A program made the position numbers and the translations under genes. A stretch of 64,000 bases of DNA from Bog-756 sp963769765 (GTDB lineage: Bacteria > Actinomycetota > Acidimicrobiia > Acidimicrobiales > RAAP-2), in assembly GCA_963769765.1 (NCBI GenBank), contig CAVYNA010000004.1, forward strand, positions 682,001 to 746,000, read 5' to 3'. Of the stretch, positions 44,396-52,908 are shown in pieces (position 1 is the first letter of the stretch; the number at the start of each line of letters is the position of its first letter). Under the pieces are notes generated by a model. It was given only the letters and a program-made list of their open reading frames with translations. It had not been told where the DNA came from and made no database searches.

Positions 44396-44480
44396 CGCTC
44401 CGACCCTAGCGAGCGGGCAGCCGTCGACCAACCTGCGGTCCCGGGCGCGACGGCCACCTGGTGCCGCAGACGTCGGCCGT

Positions 44481-44486
44481 TAGTGT
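44481..44486 (+). promoter_or_regulatory. -10 box of a leaderless promoter for the FAD oxidoreductase
   Basis: TAGTGT lies 7 nt before the GTG at 44494, which decides between that start and an upstream in-frame GTG at 44461. Confidence 0.5.
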
Positions 44487-44493
44487 GGACGAC

Positions 44494-45816
44494 GTGCCTC
44501 AGCACGAGCTGACCCCCACCCGCTCGGCCGAGGTCGTCGCCGACGTGGACGTCTGCGTCGCCGGAGGCGGCCCGGCGGGAATCGCGGCGGCACTCGCTGC
44601 CGCACGGTCGGGCGCCACGGTCTGCCTGCTCGAGGCACAGGGCTTTCTCGGCGGCAATTTCACGGCCGCGTCGGTCGGGACGATCTGCGGTCTCTACGTT
44701 CGGGAGGGGTCCGCCGTCGATGGGTTCGGTCTCGTGACCCGGGGCATCGCCGAGGAGGTGCTCACCGCGCTGTCCTCTTCGGGGTCCGCGGTCGGTCCGG
44801 TCCCCTTCAAGGACACCGCGGTCGCGTTGTACGTGCCCTGGGCGGCCAAGCGACTCTTCGATCACCTCGTGGGCGAGGAGTCGCGCATCCTGCTCTTCCT
44901 GCATGCGCTCGTCTCCGACGTCGTCGTCGACCGCGAACGCGGCGGGCTCTCCGCGGTGGTGGTCGCCACGAAGCAGGGCCCGAAGGCGGTCCGGTCGGCC
45001 TCTTTCATCGACGCGACCGGCGACGCCGACCTGGCGTTCCACTCGGGGCCGCCGGTTGAGGTCGTCGGCCCTCTCCCTGGGGCGCAACAGCTCGCGTCGA
45101 TGCAGTTCGTCATGGAGCACGTGGACGTCCCGGCCGCGCTCGCCGCCGGCCTCGAGCGGCTCGCCGAGGAGATCGGTCGGCACGGTGCGCACCTCTCGCG
45201 GGACAGCGGCGCGGTACTCCCGACCTTCCGTCCGGGCGAGGTGATCGGGGCGATGACCCGTGTCCACGGTCCTGACGGCGGTGTGCTCGACACCACAGAT
45301 CTCGCGCACGCGACGTACGGCGAGCTCGAGGGTCGACGCCTGGCCGAGGAAGCGGGCGCCTTCCTGATCGAGCACATGCCGGGCTTTGCGGGGTCCTTCC
45401 TCGCCGATGCCGCGCCGGTCCTCGGCGTCCGTGAGACGCGGCACGCGGTGGGCCGGGCGACGCTGACCGGAGACGACGTCACCGGTGGGGCGCGCTTCGC
45501 CGATGCGATCGCGGCGGGCGCGTGGCCCCGGGAGTACCACGTGACCGGACGGTCGACCGAGTACCACTTCCTTCCTGACGGTGTCTTCTACCAGGTGCCG
45601 CTCGGGGCGCTCCGGGTCGCCGGGATGTCCAACCTCTGGGTCGCGGGCCGCTGTGCGTCCGCCGACCACGACGCGATGGCCTCACTCCGGGTCATGGCGA
45701 CGTCCATGGCGATGGGCCAGGCGGCCGGGACAGCGGCGGCGCTCGCAGCAAGCGGGACCGACGAGCCCGGAGCGGTCCGCGACGCACTGCGCGCGCATGG
45801 TGCGTTCGTGGGATGA
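44494..45816 (+). CDS. FAD-dependent oxidoreductase (FAD_oxidored type)
   Basis: A 440-residue flavoprotein. The dinucleotide fold is VCVAGGGPAGIAAALAAARS near residues 20-40, followed by EAQGFLGGNFTAASVGTICG, FIDATGDADLAFHSG and, near the end, LWVAGRCASADHDAMASLRV and GQAAGTAAALAA. This is the family of FAD proteins next to sugar or aromatic catabolic genes; the substrate is not known. It converges on the large membrane protein with 19 bp between stops. Confidence 0.88.
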   Translation: MPQHELTPTRSAEVVADVDVCVAGGGPAGIAAALAAARSGATVCLLEAQGFLGGNFTAASVGTICGLYVREGSAVDGFGLVTRGIAEEVLTALSSSGSAVGPVPFKDTAVALYVPWAAKRLFDHLVGEESRILLFLHALVSDVVVDRERGGLSAVVVATKQGPKAVRSASFIDATGDADLAFHSGPPVEVVGPLPGAQQLASMQFVMEHVDVPAALAAGLERLAEEIGRHGAHLSRDSGAVLPTFRPGEVIGAMTRVHGPDGGVLDTTDLAHATYGELEGRRLAEEAGAFLIEHMPGFAGSFLADAAPVLGVRETRHAVGRATLTGDDVTGGARFADAIAAGAWPREYHVTGRSTEYHFLPDGVFYQVPLGALRVAGMSNLWVAGRCASADHDAMASLRVMATSMAMGQAAGTAAALAASGTDEPGAVRDALRAHGAFVG

Positions 45817-45835
45817 ACGTGCCGACCTGGTTCCG

Positions 45836-47836
45836 TCAGGGCGCTGAACGCGCAAACGCGGCAAGCACGCAGGTCGCGGTGTCCTCGACCGCATGGTACG
45901 CATACGGATCACGACCGGTCGTGCACGACGTGAGCGCGAGTGTGCTCGGCAACGCCGTCGCACCTGCACGGCGCACGTCCTTCCACACCCACGCGTGCGC
46001 CTCGAGGACCGGCTGAGCTCCGGTCGCGGCCGTGAGGAGCGCGGCGGCGAAGGACACCGAGGGGATCCGCTCGTACGGCGGGAGTGCGGGCTGGTCGGGC
46101 ACGACGACGGTCGTCGTCCTCCAACCGCGGAGGGCGGCGCGCACCGAGAGCACGTCCGACCGGGTGATCGTCGTGCTGGCCCCGACGACCGAAGTCGCTG
46201 CTTCGAGGACCGCTTGGCCCGGCGCCTCGGCTCCGGCCCGTGCAGGGATGCCTCCGGGGCCGCCCTGGCCCACCATCGGGTACTGCAGGCCGTCGAGCGC
46301 CTGCCACGTCATCGGGCTCTGGATCAGGGTGAACGGAGCAGGGAGCACGAGGACCACCTGGTCGCTCGCGAGCCGGGGGCTGACCGTCTGGAACCAGGCC
46401 GGCACGACCACCGGCACCACGGTGACCGGAACGATTGCGGTGAGGTAGGTCGCCATCGGGACCAGCGCCGCAGCCGCGACGGCAAGGGACGCCGCTGCCG
46501 CGAGCCACCGTGGCGAGTGTCGCTGCTCGCCGACCCAGGAGTGGCAGTGGTCGACGACGATCGCAACCGTCACCGCTACCGCGCCGACGGTGAAGAGCAC
46601 GAAGCGGCTCGCAACCACGTCCTCCAAGAGCGGCACACGGTCCACGAGCTGCCAGGGAAGGACCATGCCGCGGTGCGCGCCGAGCGCCAGCACGGAGGTG
46701 GCTCCGGCGATCAGTCCGAAGAACCAGAGCTTCCGGTCCCGGCGCCACGCGACGAGTCCGCCCAGGGCGACGGCGAACGCGCCGATACCGAGGTAGCTCG
46801 GGGAGATGAACACGCCCTGGGTCCCGCCGAGCAAATGGCGTGCCGTTGTGCCGAAGATGCCGGTGGTCACCGGAGGCGGGGGGAAGACCACGTCGCGGAG
46901 AGACGCTCCCGCGTGGCTCGGCGACTTGCCGGGCCAGATCGGGCCCGAGAGGTGTGAGGGACCCGCCAGGGCGAACCATGTCGGGTAGGCCAGGAGGGTC
47001 AGCGCGCTGGCCGCACCGGTCCCGAGGCCGACCACCACCGCGCGTCGCCGTTCGCGCACCGTCCCCGGGTGGAGGTGCACCGCGGCGACCAGGATCACGA
47101 CGACACCGATCGCGACGACGATGCCGGTCATCGCCAAGACCTCGGTTCCGATGAAGAACTGGACGGCGGCGAGCACACCCATGGCGACGCCAACGAGCGC
47201 CGGATGTCTGGGCTGCCGGAAGAACAGCTCGTCGAGACAGAGCACGAACAGCGGAGGGACCACCGCCATGCCGAGCATCAGGTGGCCGTCGAGGAGAGCG
47301 ACCAGGACGAAGGGCGAGAAGCCGTAGAGCAGTCCGCCGACGAACGCGGCTGGAGCCCAGTGCACCCAGCGACGGACGAGGACGAACATCGCGAGCGCCG
47401 AGAGGACCGGTGCGAGGGTCAGTGCGACGTTGAACGTCGCAATGGGTCCGAAGAGCCACGTGACCGGTGCGAGCACCGTTCCGAGCGCAACTTCGCTCGT
47501 ATTGGAGAGGAGATCGACCCCGTGCGGATAGCCCATCGCCGTCGAGGACCACGGATCGAGACCGTGCGCGATTGCGTGCGCGGGCCACGCGAGGAACCAG
47601 GTGAACAGCGAGCTGTCCCCGCATCCGCACGTGGTCACCGACGTCGGGTGGCTGGTCCAGACGTTCCACCAGACGACCAGGGCGACCAACAGGTAGCCCA
47701 CGCTCGCACCCGCGAGCTGCAACAGCGGGCGCGATCCCACAGGCCGCCCGGGCGCGGGCGCGGCTGCGACGTCGTCGTCACCCGTCCAGTCGCGCTCGGA
47801 GAGGGCTGAAGGCGCGGTGGTCGTCGTCATCGCCAC
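45836..47836 (-). CDS. Large polytopic membrane protein, GT-C-like
   Basis: A 666-residue protein with about a dozen membrane helices in the first 490 residues and a C-terminal soluble domain of about 170. The first loop contains TTCGCGDSSLFTWFLAWPAH, with an acidic residue pair position like the catalytic loop of GT-C glycosyltransferases, and the overall layout suits a lipid-linked-sugar transferase. I do not recognise a specific family. The GTG at 47836 follows GGGGAGG at good spacing. About 195 bp without features separate it from the GH92 gene. Confidence 0.7.
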   Translation of the reverse strand: MAMTTTTAPSALSERDWTGDDDVAAAPAPGRPVGSRPLLQLAGASVGYLLVALVVWWNVWTSHPTSVTTCGCGDSSLFTWFLAWPAHAIAHGLDPWSSTAMGYPHGVDLLSNTSEVALGTVLAPVTWLFGPIATFNVALTLAPVLSALAMFVLVRRWVHWAPAAFVGGLLYGFSPFVLVALLDGHLMLGMAVVPPLFVLCLDELFFRQPRHPALVGVAMGVLAAVQFFIGTEVLAMTGIVVAIGVVVILVAAVHLHPGTVRERRRAVVVGLGTGAASALTLLAYPTWFALAGPSHLSGPIWPGKSPSHAGASLRDVVFPPPPVTTGIFGTTARHLLGGTQGVFISPSYLGIGAFAVALGGLVAWRRDRKLWFFGLIAGATSVLALGAHRGMVLPWQLVDRVPLLEDVVASRFVLFTVGAVAVTVAIVVDHCHSWVGEQRHSPRWLAAAASLAVAAAALVPMATYLTAIVPVTVVPVVVPAWFQTVSPRLASDQVVLVLPAPFTLIQSPMTWQALDGLQYPMVGQGGPGGIPARAGAEAPGQAVLEAATSVVGASTTITRSDVLSVRAALRGWRTTTVVVPDQPALPPYERIPSVSFAAALLTAATGAQPVLEAHAWVWKDVRRAGATALPSTLALTSCTTGRDPYAYHAVEDTATCVLAAFARSAP

Positions 47837-48031
47837 GTGGCCTGCCTCCCCAGGTGCGCCGCTCGGCGTCGTGTCCGGCAACGCCTCACGAACGTCGGGC
47901 GCAGAGTGTACGACACGCCCGTCGAACCGTGCCGAAACTCGAGGAGCGGCCGAACGCGACGCCGTGTCGCCCCCGCCACGCGACCGTCGAGGTCGGCCAC
48001 CGCGACCGACCGGGCCGGCCCTCCCGACGCG

Positions 48032-50767
48032 TCAGCCGGCGACCTGGACGTCGACCACGACCGGCGGCAGCGACTGGCCGCCCGCCGTCCGGAGCCGGAC
48101 CTCCAGGGGATGGAGCCCGCCGGTGAGTCCGGTCACCGTGAGCAGCCGGCTCGCCGACGGTGCGGCCGCACACGAGCCCGCACCGGGTGACACCGTCGTG
48201 AAGGTCCCCGAGCTCGGCGTCACGGTCAGGCCGGCACCCGAGGCGGTCCACTCGACCGTCAGGGTCGCCACCGACGCCGGGCGGATCCCGACCTCGAGCG
48301 CGACCGGTCGGCCGAGCGCTTCCGTCGTGGAGCCGCTCGGTTGCGAGTAGCCCACGGCCGGCAGCCGACCGGTGGCGAACGCCGGTGGCGCACGGCCCGG
48401 ATCCGAACCCCACGTCGGATCCGGCACCGAGGAGAGCGAGACGGCGACGGTGCCGCCGCTCCGGAGCACCGACCCGGGCAGCCAGGGCTGGTCCCAGGTG
48501 ACCGTCCGGGCCGGGGACCTTCCGGACGTGCACGAACGGGGCGCCTCCGAGACACCCGGCGCGTGCACGGTCATCGCGTGGACGAAGGGTCGCGACGGTG
48601 CGGCGGCCGGTGCGTCGATCACGAGGTGGTTGCCGTCGGGCAGGGTCACGTCCGCCTCGGGGAAGAGTGGGCTCGCGAGCGCGAGGTCGCCAGTTCCCGG
48701 AGTCAGCGGGTAGAACCCGAGCGCCGCCCAGACGTACCAGGAGGAGATCGCCCCCAAGTCGTCGTTGCCGGGCTCGTCGACGGGCGCGTCCGCGTAGAGC
48801 GTCTGTTCGATCTGCCGGACCACTTCCTGAGTGCGTGCGGGCGCGCCGAAGGCGTCGTACTCGAAGGGCGTCCAGAGCCCGGGTTCGTTGCCGGCCCAGT
48901 CGTAGGGCGCGAACCGCCCGACGTTGAGCTGTGAGAAGAACGCGTCGAGCGTGGCGACCGCGGAGGCGTTCCCTCCTTTCAGCGCCGCGAGCGCGGCGAG
49001 GTCCTGGGGGACCGCCCACGTGTACTGCGCCGCGTTTCCCTCCTCGAAGCCCTGCTGACCACCGGCCTCGAGCAACGCCGGGTTGAAGGCGGGGCCCGCG
49101 GGGAAGCTGCCGTCTGCCGTACGGGCCTGGAGGGAACCGGTCGCGGGATTGAAGAGGTACTCCCAATTGTGTGCGCGCAGCGACATCGACGCGGCGAGCG
49201 GTCGGTCCCCCTCGGCCTCGGCGAGCTGACCGATCGCGAAGTCGTCGATCGCGTACTCGAGGGTCGCGGAGCCCCCGATCGTGTAGTCGATCGAAGTGAT
49301 GTCGGGAGACGCGGCGTTGACGTAGTGCTGGCTCAGGTATTGGTCGAGATACTGGCGCTCGATGAGGAGCCCGTGGCCCGTCTCTGCCCGGTCCGCGCCC
49401 TTGACCATCGCCGCGAGGGCGGCGCGCACGTCGAAGTTCCGCACGCCGAAGGCATAGGCGGACGCGATGATCGGGTCAGCGGAGTCGCCGTTCATCTGAC
49501 CGGCGTCACCACCGACGATCGCCCACTTGGGCAGCCAACCGGTCTGCGCCGCGTCGTCGACGAGCGTCTGGACCATGTCGCCCGTCTGGTGGGGCGCGAG
49601 AACGGAGAGCAGTTGGATCTCCGAGCGATAGATGTCCCACTCGGAGAAGTTTGCGTACTCCTGCCGATTGGTGACGCGGTGGATCCGGCCGTCGGCACCC
49701 GGGTAGCGACCGTTCACGTCGCTGACGACGCTGGGGAAGAGCAGCGAGTGGTAGAGCGCGGTGTAGAAGATGTGCTCGGTGGACGGTGACCCGCCGCCGA
49801 TCCGGATGCGACCGAGAAGCCGGTCCCAGCGGGCCGTCGCCGCGGCCTCGACACTTCCGAGCGACCAGCCCGGGTCTTCGCTGGCCAGGTTCTGGGCGGC
49901 GTCGGCGACGCTCACGAAGGAGATGCCGATCTTCGCCAGCACCCCCTGGTCGCGCCGCGCATCGAAGGTCACGTACGCACCGCAGCCCGGTCCGGAGCAC
50001 GAGGTGGCTCCGGCTGTCACGGTGGCTCCGGTCCACGTCCCGGCCACGGTGAAGGGTCGGTCGAACTGGGCGACGAACGAGAGTGTGGAGGGGGTGCCGG
50101 TCCCGCAGAACCCTCCGCTGGTGACCTGCCCGGTCAGCTCGTGGGTGCCGACGACGCTCACCCGGGCCGCCGTGACGGGGTTTGCGCTGTCGCCGACCTT
50201 GAAGAGGAGGTTGGCCGAGCCGGTGCTCGGGAAGGCGAAGCTCGCGATCCCCGACCGGGCGGTCACCGCGAGCTCGGTCCGGACCGGCGACGCGCCGAGC
50301 GTGACCGCGTATCGACCTGGCGCGGCATGCTCGCTCGCGTGCGAGAAGGGCGCAATCGTCGTCGCGGGGTCCGAACCGATCGCGCCGACGGTCGGCAGGA
50401 CGGGGACGTCTCCGTAGGCGGCGCACCCGCTCCCGCTCAGGTGGGTGAGACTGAAACCGTTGATCGTGGAGTCCGCGTACGAGTAGCCACCCCCGGACTG
50501 GACGAGGTCGGGCGAGGTGTCAGGACTCCACTGCATCATCCCGAAGGGGGTGTCTGCGCCGGGGAACTCGGAGACGGATCCCGGGCTGACCGGCCCGGTC
50601 CCGGTGCCGTCGAGCGGTTTCACGAGCGAGCTCGGGTGTGCGACGAGCCCTGGGGCGGCGGCGACCGCTGCCGCCGGCTCGACGAGAGCGGGCACTGCGA
50701 CGCTCATCATGACCACCGACACGAGCGCACACGTCCGCGCGGCTGGGAGTCGGGACCACGCCGGCAC
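48032..50767 (-). CDS. Secreted GH92 alpha-mannosidase
   Basis: A 911-residue glycosidase. A signal peptide covers about residues 1-35, then the GH92 N-terminal beta domain (GADTPFGMMQWSPDTSPD, GFSLTHLSGSGCAAYGDVPV) and the (alpha/alpha)6 catalytic domain with FSEWDIYRSEIQLLSVLAP, QGFEEGNAAQYTWAVPQDLA and DEPGNDDLGAISSWYVWAAL, the segments that hold the catalytic acid and base and calcium ligands. A C-terminal beta domain of about 130 residues follows. It is exported and trims mannose from glycans. The GTG at 50767 is chosen because TACCGT sits 6 nt upstream and the signal peptide starts there. Confidence 0.93.
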   Translation of the reverse strand: MPAWSRLPAARTCALVSVVMMSVAVPALVEPAAAVAAAPGLVAHPSSLVKPLDGTGTGPVSPGSVSEFPGADTPFGMMQWSPDTSPDLVQSGGGYSYADSTINGFSLTHLSGSGCAAYGDVPVLPTVGAIGSDPATTIAPFSHASEHAAPGRYAVTLGASPVRTELAVTARSGIASFAFPSTGSANLLFKVGDSANPVTAARVSVVGTHELTGQVTSGGFCGTGTPSTLSFVAQFDRPFTVAGTWTGATVTAGATSCSGPGCGAYVTFDARRDQGVLAKIGISFVSVADAAQNLASEDPGWSLGSVEAAATARWDRLLGRIRIGGGSPSTEHIFYTALYHSLLFPSVVSDVNGRYPGADGRIHRVTNRQEYANFSEWDIYRSEIQLLSVLAPHQTGDMVQTLVDDAAQTGWLPKWAIVGGDAGQMNGDSADPIIASAYAFGVRNFDVRAALAAMVKGADRAETGHGLLIERQYLDQYLSQHYVNAASPDITSIDYTIGGSATLEYAIDDFAIGQLAEAEGDRPLAASMSLRAHNWEYLFNPATGSLQARTADGSFPAGPAFNPALLEAGGQQGFEEGNAAQYTWAVPQDLAALAALKGGNASAVATLDAFFSQLNVGRFAPYDWAGNEPGLWTPFEYDAFGAPARTQEVVRQIEQTLYADAPVDEPGNDDLGAISSWYVWAALGFYPLTPGTGDLALASPLFPEADVTLPDGNHLVIDAPAAAPSRPFVHAMTVHAPGVSEAPRSCTSGRSPARTVTWDQPWLPGSVLRSGGTVAVSLSSVPDPTWGSDPGRAPPAFATGRLPAVGYSQPSGSTTEALGRPVALEVGIRPASVATLTVEWTASGAGLTVTPSSGTFTTVSPGAGSCAAAPSASRLLTVTGLTGGLHPLEVRLRTAGGQSLPPVVVDVQVAG

Positions 50768-50773
50768 GGAAGC

Positions 50774-50779
50774 ACGGTA
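50774..50779 (-). promoter_or_regulatory. -10 box of a leaderless promoter for the GH92 gene
   Basis: TACCGT on the minus strand lies 6 nt before the GTG at 50767, suggesting transcription begins on the start codon. Confidence 0.45.
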
Positions 50780-50867
50780 GCGGAGGAAGCATCCGACCGA
50801 CCGGGTCGGCCGGCCTCTCACCGACCGGCCCTCGCGGACCGGTGGCCGCATAGGGCAGGATGACCCG

Positions 50868-51815
50868 ATGCCACACGACCGCAGGTTCCGCTTCGCCGCA
50901 CAGTTGAGTCGCTCACCTGAGGGGACGGCGCGCTCGTGGGCCGACCAGGCCCGACGAGCCGAGGACCTCGGCTACTCGACGATCTTCATGCCGGACCACT
51001 TCGGCGACCAGCTCGCGCCGGTGCCGGCGCTGGCAGCGCTGGCAGCCGCGACGTCGACCCTCAAGATGGGCTCCCTCGTCTTCGGCAACGACTACCGCCA
51101 TCCCTTCGTGCTGGCCAAGGAGGCCGCGACCCTCGACGTCCTGAGCGAAGGACGGTTCGAGCTGAGTCTCGGCGCCGGCTGGATGCGCACCGACTACGAG
51201 GCGGCTGGTCTCACCTACGACCCACCGAAGGTCCGGGTCGAGCGCTTCGAGGAGGCGGTCTCGGTGATCCAGGGACTGCTCCGGACCGACGGTCCCTTCT
51301 CCTACCAGGGCGCCTACTACACGGTGTCCGACCACACCCTCCTCCCACGGCCCGTCCAGCAGCCAGGTCCCCCGCTCATCATCGGCGGAGGAGGGAAGCG
51401 GGTCCTCTCATTCGCGGCGCGGTACGCCGACATCGTCAGCATCAACGTCAACCTCCGCGAAGGAACCGGCGGACCCGAGACCGCACCCGACGCATCACCC
51501 GAGCGCACTCGTCAGAAGGTGGCGTGGGTCAAAGAGGCCGCCGGAGACCGCTTCGCCGACCTCGAGCTCAACGCCCTGATCGGATTCGTCATGCTCACCG
51601 ACGACGCCGCAGGCATTGCCGAGGCGATGGCTCCCCACTTCGGCATCTCCACCGAGGACGCGCTGCACATCCCGCTCGCCCTGCTCGGCACGCTCGACGA
51701 GATGCAGGCAGAGCTCCAGTGGCGTCGCGAGGAGTTCGGCATCTCCTATTGGTCGATCGAGTCCGACAGTTGGGAAGCGCTCGGTCCGGTCGTCTCTGCG
51801 CTCACCGGCACCTGA
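50868..51815 (+). CDS. LLM-class F420-dependent oxidoreductase
   Basis: A 315-residue luciferase-like TIM barrel of the TIGR03621-like group: FRFAAQLSRSPEGTARSWAD, LGYSTIFMPDHFGDQLAP with the flavin-pocket His, VLSEGRFELSLGAGWMRTDY, and PRPVQQPGPPLIIGGGGKRV. It should use F420 as hydride carrier; the substrate is unknown. The ATG at 50868 is 100 bp from the divergent GH92 gene. Confidence 0.9.
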   Translation: MPHDRRFRFAAQLSRSPEGTARSWADQARRAEDLGYSTIFMPDHFGDQLAPVPALAALAAATSTLKMGSLVFGNDYRHPFVLAKEAATLDVLSEGRFELSLGAGWMRTDYEAAGLTYDPPKVRVERFEEAVSVIQGLLRTDGPFSYQGAYYTVSDHTLLPRPVQQPGPPLIIGGGGKRVLSFAARYADIVSINVNLREGTGGPETAPDASPERTRQKVAWVKEAAGDRFADLELNALIGFVMLTDDAAGIAEAMAPHFGISTEDALHIPLALLGTLDEMQAELQWRREEFGISYWSIESDSWEALGPVVSALTGT

Positions 51816-51898
51816 CGCCCGGTCGGGCGCCGCAGAGCTCTCACATGATGTGACCGAAGTCCCTGGTCGCGGGTCGAGGGAGGCGCGACGCTCGGTTC

Positions 51899-52498
51899 GT
51901 GACCGATCGACCTGCACCAGTCCGATCGAACGGGCCCTCGGCCTCACCCGTCGGGAGCCGCCGACTCCACCTCACCCTGTCGCGACGCGTCGGGCTCGTC
52001 GCCGGCATCTTCGTCGTCGCCGCGGTCGCGATGGTCCCCTGGACGGTCTTCCTCGGCCTCTCGCTCCCCCCGCGCTACAGCGCCGGCCACTGGAACCTGC
52101 TCTGGACCGGATTCGACGCCGCGCTCGTCGGGCTCCTCGCCTACTCGGCCTGGGCCGCATGGTTCCGACGCCAGATCCTCGCGTCGACGGTCATCGTGGC
52201 GGGAACGCTCCTCCTCTGCGACGCCTGGTTCGACATCGTCACGTCACTCGGACACGGTGACCAGTGGCTCACCCTCCTCACCGGCCTCGGCGGCGAGCTG
52301 CCGCTCGCGATCTTCTTCTTCTGGATCTACCGGCGCATCGTCTTGAGCACGCTGACCTTGGTACACGAGCTCATCGGCGACGGGGCACCACCCCGGCGGC
52401 TCCGCGACGCCCGCATCCTCCCCATGCCACAGCAAAGCGACGCGACCTGTCAGCTCCTCGAGCCACCCGTGACGGAGCGGGCCGTCGGAGGCGGGTGA
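51899..52498 (+). CDS. Hypothetical four-helix membrane protein
   Basis: A 199-residue protein with about four membrane helices (near residues 31-53, 68-88, 93-112 and 124-144), a Ser/Pro-rich cytoplasmic leader and a 45-residue soluble tail. The motif DAWFDIVTSLGHGDQ between helices 3 and 4 is the most distinctive part. I do not recognise a function. The start is the GTG at 51899; the gene is 83 bp downstream of the LLM oxidoreductase and may be cotranscribed with it. Confidence 0.75.
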   Translation: MTDRPAPVRSNGPSASPVGSRRLHLTLSRRVGLVAGIFVVAAVAMVPWTVFLGLSLPPRYSAGHWNLLWTGFDAALVGLLAYSAWAAWFRRQILASTVIVAGTLLLCDAWFDIVTSLGHGDQWLTLLTGLGGELPLAIFFFWIYRRIVLSTLTLVHELIGDGAPPRRLRDARILPMPQQSDATCQLLEPPVTERAVGGG

Positions 52499-52510
52499 CG
52501 CCGCGGTCGG

Positions 52511-52825
52511 TCAGCCGATCGGCATCGCTTCGTAGACCTCGATCGACCCTCCAGCGCTGAGCACCGGGCAGCCCTTCGCCTTCGACGAGGCGTCCGACAC
52601 GTCAGTGGCCTCGATGATCGAGTACCCGGTCAGCCCCGAGCTGCCCCCGTCACGGGGCGACCCGTCGGACCCGACCGTGCAGGAGGCGCCGAACGGGTTC
52701 CCGGCGTCGAGCACGGCCGGCCCCAGGGAGCCGAACCACTGCATCCACGCCCCCATCGCCTTTTCCTGCTCCTCCGGGGTGCCGGCCATCGCGCCACCCG
52801 TGTACGCAAGCACGAACTTCGCCAT
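52511..52825 (-). CDS. YCII-related (DGPF) domain protein
   Basis: A 104-residue protein of the YCII-like superfamily: FVLAYTGGAMAGTPEEQEKA, WMQWFGSLGPAVLDAGNPFG and LTGYSIIEATDVSDASSKAK, ending GGSIEVYEAMPIG. Such proteins are often encoded beside SRPBCC or DinB genes and ECF sigma factors; the biochemical role is unknown. ATG 52825 follows a GAGAGGAA site. It lies 83 bp downstream of the ArsR-SRPBCC-TIGR03086 frame on the same strand, with a tandem duplication in the gap. Confidence 0.88.
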   Translation of the reverse strand: MAKFVLAYTGGAMAGTPEEQEKAMGAWMQWFGSLGPAVLDAGNPFGASCTVGSDGSPRDGGSSGLTGYSIIEATDVSDASSKAKGCPVLSAGGSIEVYEAMPIG

Positions 52826-52849
52826 CGTGAATTCCTCTCTCTTCTCTCT

Positions 52850-52885
52850 GTCTCTGATCGCTGCTGGGTCTCTGATCGCTGCTGG
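52850..52885. repeat. Perfect 18-bp tandem duplication
   Basis: GTCTCTGATCGCTGCTGG occurs twice in direct succession (52850-52867 and 52868-52885), in the short gap between the three-domain regulator frame and the YCII gene. It would lie in the leader of the YCII message. Confidence 0.95.
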
Positions 52886-52908
52886 TCCCGCGACTCCGTC
52901 GACCGGCC

